DNA of 64,000 bases from Herbidospora yilanensis (lineage in GTDB: Bacteria; Actinomycetota; Actinomycetes; Streptosporangiales; Streptosporangiaceae), in contig NZ_BBXE01000030.1 in the NCBI RefSeq assembly GCF_001570565.1, positions 1 to 64,000 of the forward strand, read 5' to 3'. The position numbers and the translations under genes were made by a program. Below, in pieces: positions 18,074-28,233 of this stretch; within the stretch, counting starts at the first letter, position 1, and the number at the start of each line of letters is the position of its first letter. The notes beneath the pieces are model-generated. The model was not told the origin of the DNA and did no database searches. It saw only the letters and a program-made list of their open reading frames with translations.

Positions 18074-21000
18074 GTGACCACTGAGGACAGACTTCGCGAC
18101 TACCTCAAGCGCGCGATCATCGAGCTGGAGGACACCCGCGAGCACCTCGCGGAGCTGGAGGAACGCCGGCACGAGCCCATCGCGGTCGTCGGCATGGCCT
18201 GCCGCTACCCCGGCGGGGTGACCAGCCCGGAAGAACTGTGGGAGCTGGTGGCCGGCGGCGTGGACGCGATCGGCGAGTTCCCCACCGACCGGGGCTGGGC
18301 CACCGACCTGTACGACCCGGACCCGGAGGCGGTGGGCAAGTCGTACACCCGCCACGGCGGTTTCGTGTACGACGCGGGCGACTTCGACGCCGCGTTCTTC
18401 GGGATGAGCCCGCGTACCGCGCTGGCCACCGACCCGCAGCACCGGCTCGTGCTGGAGTCGTCCTGGGAGGCGTTCGAGCGGGCCGGCATCGACCCGGCCA
18501 CGCTGCGCGGCAGCCTGACCGGGGTCTACGTCGGCAACATGTACGAGCACTACGCCGGCCGCTTCATCGGCACGGTCCCGGCCACGGTCGAGGGGACGCT
18601 GTTCACCTCAAGCGCGTCGAGTGTGTTGTCGGGGCGGGTGTCGTACACCTTCGGGCTGGAGGGCCCGTCGATCTCGGTGGACACCGCCTGCTCCTCCTCG
18701 CTGGTGGCGATCCACCTGGCGGTGCAGGCGCTGCGGCGGGGTGAGTGCGAGCTCGCGCTCGCCGGGGGCGCCACCGTGATGGCCTCGGCGGAGCCGTTCA
18801 TCGAGTTCTCCCGGCAGCGGGCCATCTCCGCCGACGGCCGCTGCAAGTCCTTCAGCTCGACCGCCGACGGCGCGGCCTGGGCCGAGGGCGTCGGCATCCT
18901 GCTGCTGGAGCGCCTGTCGGACGCGCGGCGCAACAAACGGAAGATCCTCGCGGTGGTGCGCGGCTCGGCCGTCAACCAGGACGGCGCCAGCAACGGCATG
19001 ACCGCGCCCAACGGCCCCGCCCAGGAGCGGGTCGTGCGGCAGGCGCTGGCCGACGCGCGGCTCGACACCCGCGACGTCGACGCCGTCGAGGCGCACGGCA
19101 CCGGCACCCGGCTCGGCGATCCGATCGAGGCCCAGGCCCTGCTCGCCACCTACGGACGCAAACGAGGAGCCGACCGGCCGCTCTGGCTCGGCTCGGTGAA
19201 GTCGAACATCGGGCACACCCAGGCCGCCGCCGGGGTGGCCGGCGTGATCAAGATGATCAAGGCGATGGAGCACCGGACCCTGCCGGCGACCCTGCACGTG
19301 GCCGAACCGACGCCGCACGTGGACTGGTCGTCGGGAGGGGTGCGGCTGCTCACCGAGCCGGTCCCGCTCCCCGCCGGCCGGGTGGTGCGGACCGCCGTGT
19401 CGAGTTTCGGCATCAGCGGCACGAACGCGCACCTCATCCTGGAGGAGGCGCCCGCCGCCGAGACCGAGACCGAGACCGAGGCCGGGACCGAGGCGCCGGC
19501 CGTCGGTCCCCTCGTCTGGGTCCTCTGCGCGAAGTCCGCCGCCTCCCTGCGCGGCCAGGCCTCCCGGCTGAGCGTGTTCGCCGGCGGCGCCCCCGAGGCC
19601 GACCTGTTCGCCGCCGGCCGGCTCCTGGCCCGCCGCTCCGGCTTCGCCCACCGCGCCGTCGTCGTCGCCGCGGACCGCGCGGAACTGGTCGCCGCGCTGA
19701 CCGCCCTCGCCGAAGGCGCGCAGCACCCCGCCGCCGTGACCGGCGTCGCCCCCGCCGACCCGCGGCCGGTCTTCGTCTTCCCCGGTCAGGGCTCCCAGTG
19801 GGCCGGCATGGCGGTCGACCTGCTCGACTCCAACGAGGCGTTCCGCGCGCAGATGCAGCGCTGCGAGAAGGCCCTGCGTGTGCACACGGGCTGGTCGGTC
19901 ACCGGTGTGCTCCGCGCCGACGAGGGAGCGCCGCCGCTTTCGGGCACCGACGTCATCCAGCCGGTCCTGTTCGCGGTGATGGTCTCCCTGGCCGCGTTGT
20001 GGCGCTCGCTCGGCGTCGAACCCTCGGCCGTGGTCGGCCACTCCCAGGGCGAGATCGCCGCCGCCTGCGTGGCGGGCGCGCTCTCCCTGGAGGACGCCGC
20101 GAAGATCGTCGCGCTGCGCAGCCGGGCCCTGCTCAAGCTGAGCGGCACCGGCGGCATGCTCGCCGTGTCGCTCCCCGCCGGGCAACTGCGCGACCTGCTG
20201 GAGCCGTGGCGGGACCGGATCTGGATCGCGGTGCACAGCAGCCCCGCCGGCTGCGTCGTCGCCGGCGACGCGGACGCGCTGGACGCGTTCACCGCCGCCC
20301 ACGGCGGCGGCGTCCAGATCCGCCGGATCGTGGTCGACTACGCCTCCCACACCCCGCACGTCGAAGTGCTCCGCGAGGAGCTGCTGGCCACCCTGGACGG
20401 CGTCGAGCCCCGCGCGACCGACATCGTGTTCAGCTCCGCCCACCGGGGCGAGTTCATCGACACGGCCGAGCTGACCACCGCCTACTGGTACGAGAGCCTG
20501 CGCAACCCGGTCCTGATCGAGTCGGCGGTGACCGCCTTCGCGGGCGCGGGCACGCCGCTGTTCATCGAGGCCAGCCCGCATCCGGTCCTCGGCCACGACC
20601 TGCGGGAGATCTGCGAGTCGGCCGGGATCACGGCGGGCGTCGCCGCGACCCTGCGCCGGGGGGCGGGCGACTGGCGTCGCTTCCTGACCGCGCTGGCCGA
20701 CGCGTACGTCCTCGGCGCGGAGGTCGACTGGACCGCGGCCGTCACCCCCGGGCCCGACCGCAACGTGGACCTGCCGACGTACGCCTTCGAGCGCCGCCGC
20801 TACTGGCTGGGCGCCGCCGGGCCGGCCGGGATCGCGCCCGCCGGGATCGACGCCTCCGGCCACCCCCTGCTCACCGCCGTGGTGCCGGCGGCCGACGACG
20901 GATTCCTGCTCACCGGGGAGCTGAGCGCGGCGACCGCGCCCTGGCTGGCCGACCACGCCGTGGACGGCGGCGTGTTGCTGCCGGGCGCGGCCTTCGTCGA

Positions 21001-23461
21001 GCTGGCCCTTGAGGGCGGCGCGCTCGCGGGCTGCGACCACCTGGAGGAACTGGTCATCGAGGTGCCGCTCTTCCTGTCCGAGGGAGACGCCGTCCCCATC
21101 CAGGTCATCGTCGGCTCGCCCGACGCCGGCGGCCGCCGCTCCGTCGGGGTCTTCTCCCGCACCGGCGTGACCTGGACGCGGCACGTGACCGGGTTCCTCG
21201 TCACCGGCTCGTCCGCCGCGGCGGACCTGCCCTGGGCGACCTCCTGGCCGCCCGCCGACGCCGAGCCGTTCCCGATCGAGGGCGGCTACGAGCGGCTGGC
21301 CGACCTCGGCTACGAGTACGGCCCGGCCTTCCAGGGCGTCCGCGCCATGTGGACCCGGGGCGCCGAACTGTTCGCGGAGATCGCCGTGGACGCGGACGTG
21401 GAGGTGACCGGCTTCGGCATCCACCCCGCCGTGCTGGACGCGGCCTTCCAGCCGATGGTGCTGGCCGCCGGGCCCGGCGGGCCGCGCCTGCCGTTCGCGT
21501 TCCGGGGCGTCGGCCTGCACGCGTCGGGGGCGACCCTGCTGCGGGTCCGGCTGGTCCCGTCGGGGGACGACGCGACGGTCGAGGCGGCGGACGCGTCCGG
21601 CCGGCCGGTGTTCTCCATCGACAACCTGCGGGTGCGGACCGCGCCGGCGCGCACGTCCGTCGCGCGGGGGCCCGTCCTCCACGGTATGGACTGGGTGAAA
21701 CCCGCCGCACCGGCCGGAGACGAGAGCGGGTTCGTCTTCCTCGGCGCCGGTCCGCTCCCCGCGGACGTGCCGGGGTTCGTCGTCACCACCGTCGGCGCCG
21801 ACCCGTCGAGCGAGTTGCCGGTCGCGCTGAGGGAGGAGTCCGGCCGGGCGCTCGACCTGGTCCGGATGTGGGCGGGCGACGAGCGGTTCTCCGGCTCCCG
21901 CCTGGTGTTCGTGATCCGGCCGGGGGATCTGGTCGGCGCGGCGGTGCGCGGGCTGGTCCGCAGCGCGATGTCGGAGCATCCCGGCCGGTTCGTGCTCCTG
22001 GAGGCCGAGGAGGGCTTCGCCGACTGGTCCGCCGTGGCCGGCGCGGTCGCGGCGGGGGAGACGCAGCTCATGGCCGTGGACGGCGTGCTGCTGGCCCCCC
22101 GGCTGGCCCGCAGGACCGCCGGACCCGCAGGTGGGTTCGGTGACGGCACGGTGCTGGTCACGGGCGGCACCGGCGGCCTCGGCAGCCTGGTCGCCCGGCG
22201 GCTGGTGGAGCGGCACGGCGTGCAGGATCTGCTGCTCGTCTCCCGGCGCGGCCTGGACGCGCCCGGCGCGGGCGAGCTGGCCGGCGACCTGGGCGCGCTC
22301 GGCGCGCGGGTCACGGTCGTCGCGGGCGACGTCGCCGACCGGGACACGCTGGCCGCCGCGCTCGCCCTCGTCCCGCCCGACCGGCCGCTGACCGGCGTCG
22401 TGCACACCGCCGGCGTCCTGGACGACGCGACCGTCGAGCACATGAACGGCGACCGCCTCGGCACCGTGTTCGCGCCCAAGGCCGACGCGGCCTGGCACCT
22501 GCACGAGCTCACCCGCGACCTGCCCCTGTCGGCCTTCGTGTTGTTCTCCTCACTCGCCGGGACGCTCGGCAACGCCGGGCAGTGCAACTACGCCGCCGCG
22601 AACGTGTTCCTGGACGCCCTGGCCGCGCACCGCCGCGAGGCCGGCCTGCCGGGCGTGTCGATCGCCTGGGGCCTGTGGGACGCCGGCAGCGGCATGACCG
22701 GCGCTCTCACCCACGGCGACGTGGCCAGGATGGCCCGCTCCGGCGTCGCCCCGCTCACCGCCGACGCCGGCCTGGACCTGTTCGACGCCGCCCTCGGCAG
22801 CGCCGAACCGCTGGTCATCGCCACCGGCTGGGACGCCGGCGGGCTGCACGCCCGCGCCGAACTGGGCGACCTGCCGCCGATGTTGCTCGGCCTGGTCCGC
22901 GCCCCGCGCCGGCAGGCCGCATCGGGCGGCGCCTCGCTCGCGCCCGTCGGCGGCGACCTGCGGGGACGTCTGGCCGGAGTGCCCGAGGCCGAGGCCAGGC
23001 GGCTGCTCACCGACCTCGTCCGCGCCCACGTCGCCGCCGTGCTCGCGCACGGCAGCGCCGCCGGGATCGACGTGGACCGGGCCTTCAACGAGCTGGGCTT
23101 CGACTCCCTGACCGCCGTCGAACTCCGCAACCGGCTCAACGCGGAGACCGGCCTGCGGCTGCCCGCGACGCTCGTCTTCGACCACCCGACCGTCACCGCG
23201 CTGACCGGCTACCTGTTCAGGAACCTGGCCCCCGCCGCGCCCTCGCCCGAGGAGACGCTGCGCGGCGCGCTGGAGCGGGTCGAGGCCGCGCTCGGCACCC
23301 TCAACGGTGAGGCGGACGCGGTCAGGAACAAGCTCGTCGCCATCCTCCAGACCGGCCTGACCAGGCTCGCGCCCGGCCCGGTCACCGCGACCGAAGTGGT
23401 GGCGAAGATCGGTTCGGCGTCCGACGAGGAGATCTTCGCGCTGATCGACAACGAATTCTGA
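18074..23461 (+). CDS. Type I PKS C: module 3 (KS-AT-DH-KR-ACP)
   Basis: This 1795-residue protein starts at a GTG 3 bases after the PKS B stop, behind GAGGGG. It has an N-terminal coiled-coil docking helix ([19 protein letters not shown]). The KS has C206. The AT has GHSQG (S657) and YASH (756-759), which indicates methylmalonyl. The DH keeps H961 ([10 protein letters not shown]) and D1122. The KR has LDD at 1449-1451 and Y1506. The ACP serine is S1678. The C-terminal tail [15 protein letters not shown] matches those of A and B. The KS-AT linker holds a short Glu-Thr repeat near 19465-19490. It is the last module of the classical actinobacterial set. The next protein keeps a matching docking helix but has a different module body. 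Expected outcome: a third dehydrated unit, so a conjugated triene with methyl branches if all domains act. Confidence 0.95.
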   Translation: MTTEDRLRDYLKRAIIELEDTREHLAELEERRHEPIAVVGMACRYPGGVTSPEELWELVAGGVDAIGEFPTDRGWATDLYDPDPEAVGKSYTRHGGFVYDAGDFDAAFFGMSPRTALATDPQHRLVLESSWEAFERAGIDPATLRGSLTGVYVGNMYEHYAGRFIGTVPATVEGTLFTSSASSVLSGRVSYTFGLEGPSISVDTACSSSLVAIHLAVQALRRGECELALAGGATVMASAEPFIEFSRQRAISADGRCKSFSSTADGAAWAEGVGILLLERLSDARRNKRKILAVVRGSAVNQDGASNGMTAPNGPAQERVVRQALADARLDTRDVDAVEAHGTGTRLGDPIEAQALLATYGRKRGADRPLWLGSVKSNIGHTQAAAGVAGVIKMIKAMEHRTLPATLHVAEPTPHVDWSSGGVRLLTEPVPLPAGRVVRTAVSSFGISGTNAHLILEEAPAAETETETEAGTEAPAVGPLVWVLCAKSAASLRGQASRLSVFAGGAPEADLFAAGRLLARRSGFAHRAVVVAADRAELVAALTALAEGAQHPAAVTGVAPADPRPVFVFPGQGSQWAGMAVDLLDSNEAFRAQMQRCEKALRVHTGWSVTGVLRADEGAPPLSGTDVIQPVLFAVMVSLAALWRSLGVEPSAVVGHSQGEIAAACVAGALSLEDAAKIVALRSRALLKLSGTGGMLAVSLPAGQLRDLLEPWRDRIWIAVHSSPAGCVVAGDADALDAFTAAHGGGVQIRRIVVDYASHTPHVEVLREELLATLDGVEPRATDIVFSSAHRGEFIDTAELTTAYWYESLRNPVLIESAVTAFAGAGTPLFIEASPHPVLGHDLREICESAGITAGVAATLRRGAGDWRRFLTALADAYVLGAEVDWTAAVTPGPDRNVDLPTYAFERRRYWLGAAGPAGIAPAGIDASGHPLLTAVVPAADDGFLLTGELSAATAPWLADHAVDGGVLLPGAAFVELALEGGALAGCDHLEELVIEVPLFLSEGDAVPIQVIVGSPDAGGRRSVGVFSRTGVTWTRHVTGFLVTGSSAAADLPWATSWPPADAEPFPIEGGYERLADLGYEYGPAFQGVRAMWTRGAELFAEIAVDADVEVTGFGIHPAVLDAAFQPMVLAAGPGGPRLPFAFRGVGLHASGATLLRVRLVPSGDDATVEAADASGRPVFSIDNLRVRTAPARTSVARGPVLHGMDWVKPAAPAGDESGFVFLGAGPLPADVPGFVVTTVGADPSSELPVALREESGRALDLVRMWAGDERFSGSRLVFVIRPGDLVGAAVRGLVRSAMSEHPGRFVLLEAEEGFADWSAVAGAVAAGETQLMAVDGVLLAPRLARRTAGPAGGFGDGTVLVTGGTGGLGSLVARRLVERHGVQDLLLVSRRGLDAPGAGELAGDLGALGARVTVVAGDVADRDTLAAALALVPPDRPLTGVVHTAGVLDDATVEHMNGDRLGTVFAPKADAAWHLHELTRDLPLSAFVLFSSLAGTLGNAGQCNYAAANVFLDALAAHRREAGLPGVSIAWGLWDAGSGMTGALTHGDVARMARSGVAPLTADAGLDLFDAALGSAEPLVIATGWDAGGLHARAELGDLPPMLLGLVRAPRRQAASGGASLAPVGGDLRGRLAGVPEAEARRLLTDLVRAHVAAVLAHGSAAGIDVDRAFNELGFDSLTAVELRNRLNAETGLRLPATLVFDHPTVTALTGYLFRNLAPAAPSPEETLRGALERVEAALGTLNGEADAVRNKLVAILQTGLTRLAPGPVTATEVVAKIGSASDEEIFALIDNEF
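22079..22272 (+). repeat. Near-identical KR tract, copy 2 (in PKS C)
   Basis: This is the partner of 16679-16872, exactly 5400 bp downstream, with two mismatches in 194 bp. It points to recent gene conversion or module duplication between PKS B and C. Confidence 0.9.
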
Positions 23462-23500
23462 CCACCGTCCCACCCCCTCGCCACTGGAAAGGCTCGACAA

Positions 23501-26500
23501 ATGGGGAACGAGGAAAAACTCCGCGCCTACCTCAAGCGTGTGACCGTCGAACTGACCCAGACGCGCCGCCTGCTCGCCGCCGCCGAGGACCGCACCCACG
23601 AACCGGTCGCGATCATCGGCATGGCCTGCCGCTATCCCGGCGGCGAGACGGTCGAGGGGTACTGGGACATGTTGTCGCAGGGCCGTAGCGGGGTCACCGA
23701 GGTGCCGGCCGCGCGCTGGAACATCGACGACTACTACGACCCCGACCCGCGCACCCCGGCCGCCATGTACACCCGGCACGGCGCGTTCCTGCCGGAGATC
23801 ACCACCTGGGACGCCGAGTTCTTCGGCCTGTCCCCGCGTGAGGCGCTCCGCGTCGACCCCCACCATCGGCTCCTGCTTGAGCTGACCTGGGAGGGCCTGG
23901 AGGACGCCGGCGCCTCCCCGGCCCGGGTGGCGGGCAGCCGCACCGCCGTGATCATCGGGCTGATGGACACCCTCCAGTACGGCCGTCTCCAGCTCGAACG
24001 CCAGGGCCGGGACGCGCTGGCCGACCCGTACCTGGCCTCAGGGGTGTCCGCCAGCGTCGCCGCCGGGCGGATCGCCTACCAGTTCAACCTGTCGGGCCCG
24101 ACGCTCACGGTCGACACCGCCTGCTCGTCGTCGCTGATCGCGGTGCACCTGGCCGCGGAGAGTCTGCGGCGCGGCGACTGCGACCTGGCCATCGCGGCCG
24201 GAGCGTCGCTGACCATCCACCCCACCAACTTCATCCAGGCCTGCGCCGGCGGGATGCTCTGCCCGGACGGCAGGTGCAAGACGTTCGACGCCGACGCCGA
24301 CGGCTACGTGATGGGGGAGGGCGCCGGCCTGGTCGTGCTCGAACCGCTCTCCAAGGCGATCGCCAACGGCCGCCGCATCCGGGCCGTGCTGCGCGGCTCC
24401 GCCGTCAACCAGGACGGCCGCAGCAACGGCCTCACCGCCCCCAGCCGCGGCGCCCAGGTCGCGGTGATCACCAGCGCGCTGGCCGCCGCCGGTGTGTCGC
24501 CCGACGACATCGACCACGTCGAGGCGCACGGCTCCGGCACCCACCTCGGCGACGCGATCGAGCTCGGCGCCCTGCACGACGTCTTCGGCGACCGGCCCGC
24601 CGAACGCCCCCTGCGGGTCGGCTCGGTCAAGACCAACATCGGCCACACCCAGGCCGCCGCCGGTGTCGCCGGGCTGATCAAGTCGGTGCTGATCCTGGAG
24701 AACCGGCTCATCCCCAAGACCCTCAACCTGACCCGGCCGTCCCCGGCCGTCCCCGCGGACGGCTCGATCCAGCCGGCCGCCGACGCGGTGCCGCTGCCCG
24801 GCGAGGGCACGCCGCGCCTGGTCGGAGTCAGCTCGTTCGGCCTGTCCGGCACCAACGCCCACCTGGTGCTCGAATCCGCGCCCTCACCCGAGCCGGCGAC
24901 GGCGGTCGGGGGGCCGCACGCGCTGCCCCTCTCGGCCGCCGGCGACGCGGCGTTCCGCGCGCACGCGGCCCGCCTCGCCTCCTGGCTGGAGGACCGCCCC
25001 GACGCCGACCTGGCCGACGTCGCGCACACGCTGCGGGCCGGCCGCGCCGAGCACGACCACCGCCGCGTCGTGGTCTGCGACGACGTGGCCGGGGCCGTCC
25101 GGGCACTCCGGGGCGCCGCCTCGTCCGGGGCCGCCGCGCGCGTCAAGGGGCGGCCACGCGTCGCCTTCCTCCTCCCCGGCGTCGGCGATCAGTACGCCGG
25201 CCTCGGCCGGGAGCTCTACCAGGCCGAACCCGTCTACGCCGAAGCGGTCGACCGCTGCGTCGAACTCGTCGGGGACGTCGACCTGCGCCCCCTGTTCCAC
25301 GCCACTGAGCACCCCGCTGGGCGGCCCGAGTCGGCCTCCGGCGATCTGGCCGTCCTGCTCGGCCGCGCGCACGCCCCCTCGGAGGCCGACGACCGGCTGG
25401 CGCACGCCGAGGTCGCCCACCCGTTCCTGTTCACCGTCGAGTACGCGCTGGCCCGGTTGCTCGCGCACCGGGGCGTCCGCCCGGACGCGCTGCTCGGCTA
25501 CAGCCTCGGCGAATACGTCGCCGCCACCCTCGCGGGGGTCTTCACCCTGGAGGACGCGCTGCGCGTCGTCACCGAACGCGCCCGCCTGATCAGCGCCATC
25601 CCGGCCGGCAAGATGGTCGCGGTCGCGGCCGGCGAGGACCAGGTCCGCGCCTTCGGCGCCGGGACCGGCACCGACATCGCCGCGCTGAACGGCCCGTCGA
25701 TGACCGTCCTCAGCGGCCCGCCCGACGAGATCGACGCCATCACCCACCGGCTGCTCGCCGGGGGCATCGCCTGCCGCCCGCTGCGCTCCGCGCACGCCTT
25801 CCACTCCGCGCTGCTCGAACCCGCGCGGGAGAAACTGGCCGCGCTGATCGAATCGGTGCCCCGGCGGGCGCCGGCCACCACGATCCTGTGCAACCTCACC
25901 GGCCTGCCGATGACCGCGGAACAGGCCACCAGCAGCGTGTACTGGGCCGACCAGCTCGTCAGCACGGTCAGGTTCGCGGACGCGGTACGGCACTGCGTCG
26001 AGCGGGACATCGACGTGTTCGTCGAACTCGGCGCGGGGCAGACGCTCGGCGGCCTGGTCCGGCAGAACCTCGCGGGCGGATCCATGGCCGCGGTCCTCGG
26101 CACCCTGCCGGCCTCCTGGACCGGGGGAGAACCGCGCGACTCCCGGGCCGAACTCCTGGAGACCTGTTCCCGGTTGTGGGAACTCGGCGCGAGTGTGACC
26201 TGGGAGCGGGTCCAGCCGGGACCGGGCCGCGTCGTCAGCCTGCCGGCGTACCCGTTCCAGCGCACCCGCTACTGGCCCGAGATCGTCGAGGGCAGCGGCT
26301 CGCCGGTGCCGTCCGGCCGGCCGGCCGAACCGGCGGACCTCTGCTTCGCCCCCTCCTGGCAGCGGGACCCGGCACGCCGGGCCGTCCCCGCCGACCTGCG
26401 GCTGGACGGATCGCTGATCGTGTTCGCCGACTCCGCCGGCGTCGGCGCGGCACTCGCCGACCGCGCCGCCGCGTCGGGCACGCGGGTCCTGGAGGTGGTC

Positions 26501-28222
26501 GCCGGGACCGAGCTGCGCCGCGAGGGCCGCCGCCTGGTCATCGACCCCCGCGAGCCCGGCCACTACGCCGAGGTGTTCGCTCTCCCCGAGGGTGACGGGC
26601 CGGTCCGGGTGGCCCACCTGTGGAGCCTCCTCGCCGACGACCCGCACACCGCCGTCGGGTACGGCTTCGACAGCCTGCTGCTCGCCGCCCAGGCCTTCGG
26701 CGACCGGGACGTACGGCTGCTGACCGTCACCCGGGGAGCCACCGAGATCCTCGGGGCGGACGCGACGGCCCCGTACCGGGCCGTGACCCACGGTCTGGGA
26801 CGCGCGATCCGGCACGAATACGCGGGCCTCGACTGGACCGGCGTCGACCTCGACCCCGCCGCGCCGGACGCCGACGCCGAAGCCGGTCAGATCGGCTGCG
26901 AACTGCTGCTGGACGCCGGCCGCGACGACACCGTGCACGACCGGGTCTCCGGCTGGCGGCGCGACCGGCGCTGGCTGCGCGGCTGGGCCGAGGTGCCCAC
27001 GGTCGCCGATCCACCGTCGCCGTGGCGGGAGGACGGCGTCTACCTGATCACCGGCGGCGCCCGGGGCCTGGGCATGGCACTGGCCAGGCACCTGGTCCGG
27101 GCCGGGGTGCGCAGGCTCGCGCTGGTCGGCCGGACCGCGCTCTCCCGCGGTGTCGGCCCTGGCGCCGACCCCGGCTCCAAGGCCGGGCGCAGCCTGCGGG
27201 ACGTCGCGGAACTGGAGGCCGCCGGGGCCGAGGTGCTGCTGCTCACCGCCGACGTCGGCGTTCCCGCCGAGCTGCGGGCCGCGCTGGAGCGTTGCCGCGA
27301 CCACTTCGGCACGCTCACCGGCGTCGTCCACGCCGCCGGGCTCCCCGCCGGCGGGATGGCGCGGCGCAGGGCGCTCGCGGACGCGGGAGCGGTGCTCGCC
27401 CCCAAGGTCCTCGCGATGGGCCCGCTGGCCGAACTGGTCGGCCCGGGCACCCCCGCCGACCGGCGGCCCGAGCTGCTCGTCCTGTACTCCTCCGCCGTCA
27501 CCGCGTTCGGCGGCATCGGCGAAAGCGACTACTGCGCCGCCAACACCGTCCTGGACGCCTACGGCGAGGCGCTCGCCGCCTCCGCCCCCTCCACCCGGGT
27601 CGTGTCGATCGCCTGGGGCCCCTGGCAGCACGACGACTGGCAGGTGGAGAGCCTCAAATCCGCCACCGGCCTGGCCGAACGCGTGCGCGCCTACCGCGAG
27701 CGGTACGGCTTCGCCGACGACGCCGGCTGCGCCCTGCTGGACCGGATCGTGGCCGGTGGGCACGGCAGCGTCCTGGCGGTCCGGCAGCCGCTCGCCGAGG
27801 TGCTCCGCGACTGGTCGGCGATGGTCGACATCGACGCGCTGGTCGGCGCGACCACGGCCGTCTCGCTCAGCGAGCGTTTCCCGCGCCCCGAGCTCCGCAC
27901 CGACTACGCGGCCCCCCGGACCGAGGCGGAGACCGCCATCGCCGAAGTGTGGGGCGCCTACCTCGGCATCGACCGGGTCGGCGTGCACGACCCGTTCTTC
28001 GACCTCGGCGGCAACTCCCTGGTCGGGATGGCCATGGTGATCGCCATCGAGAAGGAACTCGGCGTGCCGATCGCGCCCGCCGTGCTGTTCGAACACCCGA
28101 CCGTGGCGGAGTTCGCCGCGGCGGTGGCCGGAGACGCCGCGGAAGGCGCCCGCCAGGCATTGGACACCAGCGCGGCGCGGGGGTCGCGGCGTCGCCGCGC
28201 CCGCTCGGGGACGCGGAAGTGA
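23501..28222 (+). CDS. Type I PKS D: module 4 (KS-AT-KR-ACP)
   Basis: This 1573-residue protein keeps a coiled-coil N-terminal docking helix (NEEKLRAYLKRVTVELTQT) like PKS B and C, but the module is of another lineage. The KS has C208 in TACSSSL, with HGSGT and GHTQAA. The AT begins LLPGVGDQYAGL, contains the insert LAVLLGR and has GYSLGEY (S668) with HAFH (765-768). This is malonyl-like, but Tyr replaces the His before the active Ser. There is no DH or ER. The KR has TGGARGLG near 1185 and Y1344, and lacks the LDD motif. The carrier site is FFDLGGNSL (S1506), which resembles a peptidyl carrier. The C-terminal tail is strongly basic (GSRRRRARSGTRK), while the next protein begins acidic. The ATG follows GGAAAGG. 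Expected product of the step: a beta-hydroxy unit. Confidence 0.93.
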   Translation: MGNEEKLRAYLKRVTVELTQTRRLLAAAEDRTHEPVAIIGMACRYPGGETVEGYWDMLSQGRSGVTEVPAARWNIDDYYDPDPRTPAAMYTRHGAFLPEITTWDAEFFGLSPREALRVDPHHRLLLELTWEGLEDAGASPARVAGSRTAVIIGLMDTLQYGRLQLERQGRDALADPYLASGVSASVAAGRIAYQFNLSGPTLTVDTACSSSLIAVHLAAESLRRGDCDLAIAAGASLTIHPTNFIQACAGGMLCPDGRCKTFDADADGYVMGEGAGLVVLEPLSKAIANGRRIRAVLRGSAVNQDGRSNGLTAPSRGAQVAVITSALAAAGVSPDDIDHVEAHGSGTHLGDAIELGALHDVFGDRPAERPLRVGSVKTNIGHTQAAAGVAGLIKSVLILENRLIPKTLNLTRPSPAVPADGSIQPAADAVPLPGEGTPRLVGVSSFGLSGTNAHLVLESAPSPEPATAVGGPHALPLSAAGDAAFRAHAARLASWLEDRPDADLADVAHTLRAGRAEHDHRRVVVCDDVAGAVRALRGAASSGAAARVKGRPRVAFLLPGVGDQYAGLGRELYQAEPVYAEAVDRCVELVGDVDLRPLFHATEHPAGRPESASGDLAVLLGRAHAPSEADDRLAHAEVAHPFLFTVEYALARLLAHRGVRPDALLGYSLGEYVAATLAGVFTLEDALRVVTERARLISAIPAGKMVAVAAGEDQVRAFGAGTGTDIAALNGPSMTVLSGPPDEIDAITHRLLAGGIACRPLRSAHAFHSALLEPAREKLAALIESVPRRAPATTILCNLTGLPMTAEQATSSVYWADQLVSTVRFADAVRHCVERDIDVFVELGAGQTLGGLVRQNLAGGSMAAVLGTLPASWTGGEPRDSRAELLETCSRLWELGASVTWERVQPGPGRVVSLPAYPFQRTRYWPEIVEGSGSPVPSGRPAEPADLCFAPSWQRDPARRAVPADLRLDGSLIVFADSAGVGAALADRAAASGTRVLEVVAGTELRREGRRLVIDPREPGHYAEVFALPEGDGPVRVAHLWSLLADDPHTAVGYGFDSLLLAAQAFGDRDVRLLTVTRGATEILGADATAPYRAVTHGLGRAIRHEYAGLDWTGVDLDPAAPDADAEAGQIGCELLLDAGRDDTVHDRVSGWRRDRRWLRGWAEVPTVADPPSPWREDGVYLITGGARGLGMALARHLVRAGVRRLALVGRTALSRGVGPGADPGSKAGRSLRDVAELEAAGAEVLLLTADVGVPAELRAALERCRDHFGTLTGVVHAAGLPAGGMARRRALADAGAVLAPKVLAMGPLAELVGPGTPADRRPELLVLYSSAVTAFGGIGESDYCAANTVLDAYGEALAASAPSTRVVSIAWGPWQHDDWQVESLKSATGLAERVRAYRERYGFADDAGCALLDRIVAGGHGSVLAVRQPLAEVLRDWSAMVDIDALVGATTAVSLSERFPRPELRTDYAAPRTEAETAIAEVWGAYLGIDRVGVHDPFFDLGGNSLVGMAMVIAIEKELGVPIAPAVLFEHPTVAEFAAAVAGDAAEGARQALDTSAARGSRRRRARSGTRK

Positions 28223-28233
28223 GGACGCCCGAC

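Noticed and set aside
26620-28233. N-terminal extension of PKS E
   Set aside because: The open frame upstream of 28234 is a shadow of PKS D in another frame, Arg- and Gly-rich and without motifs.
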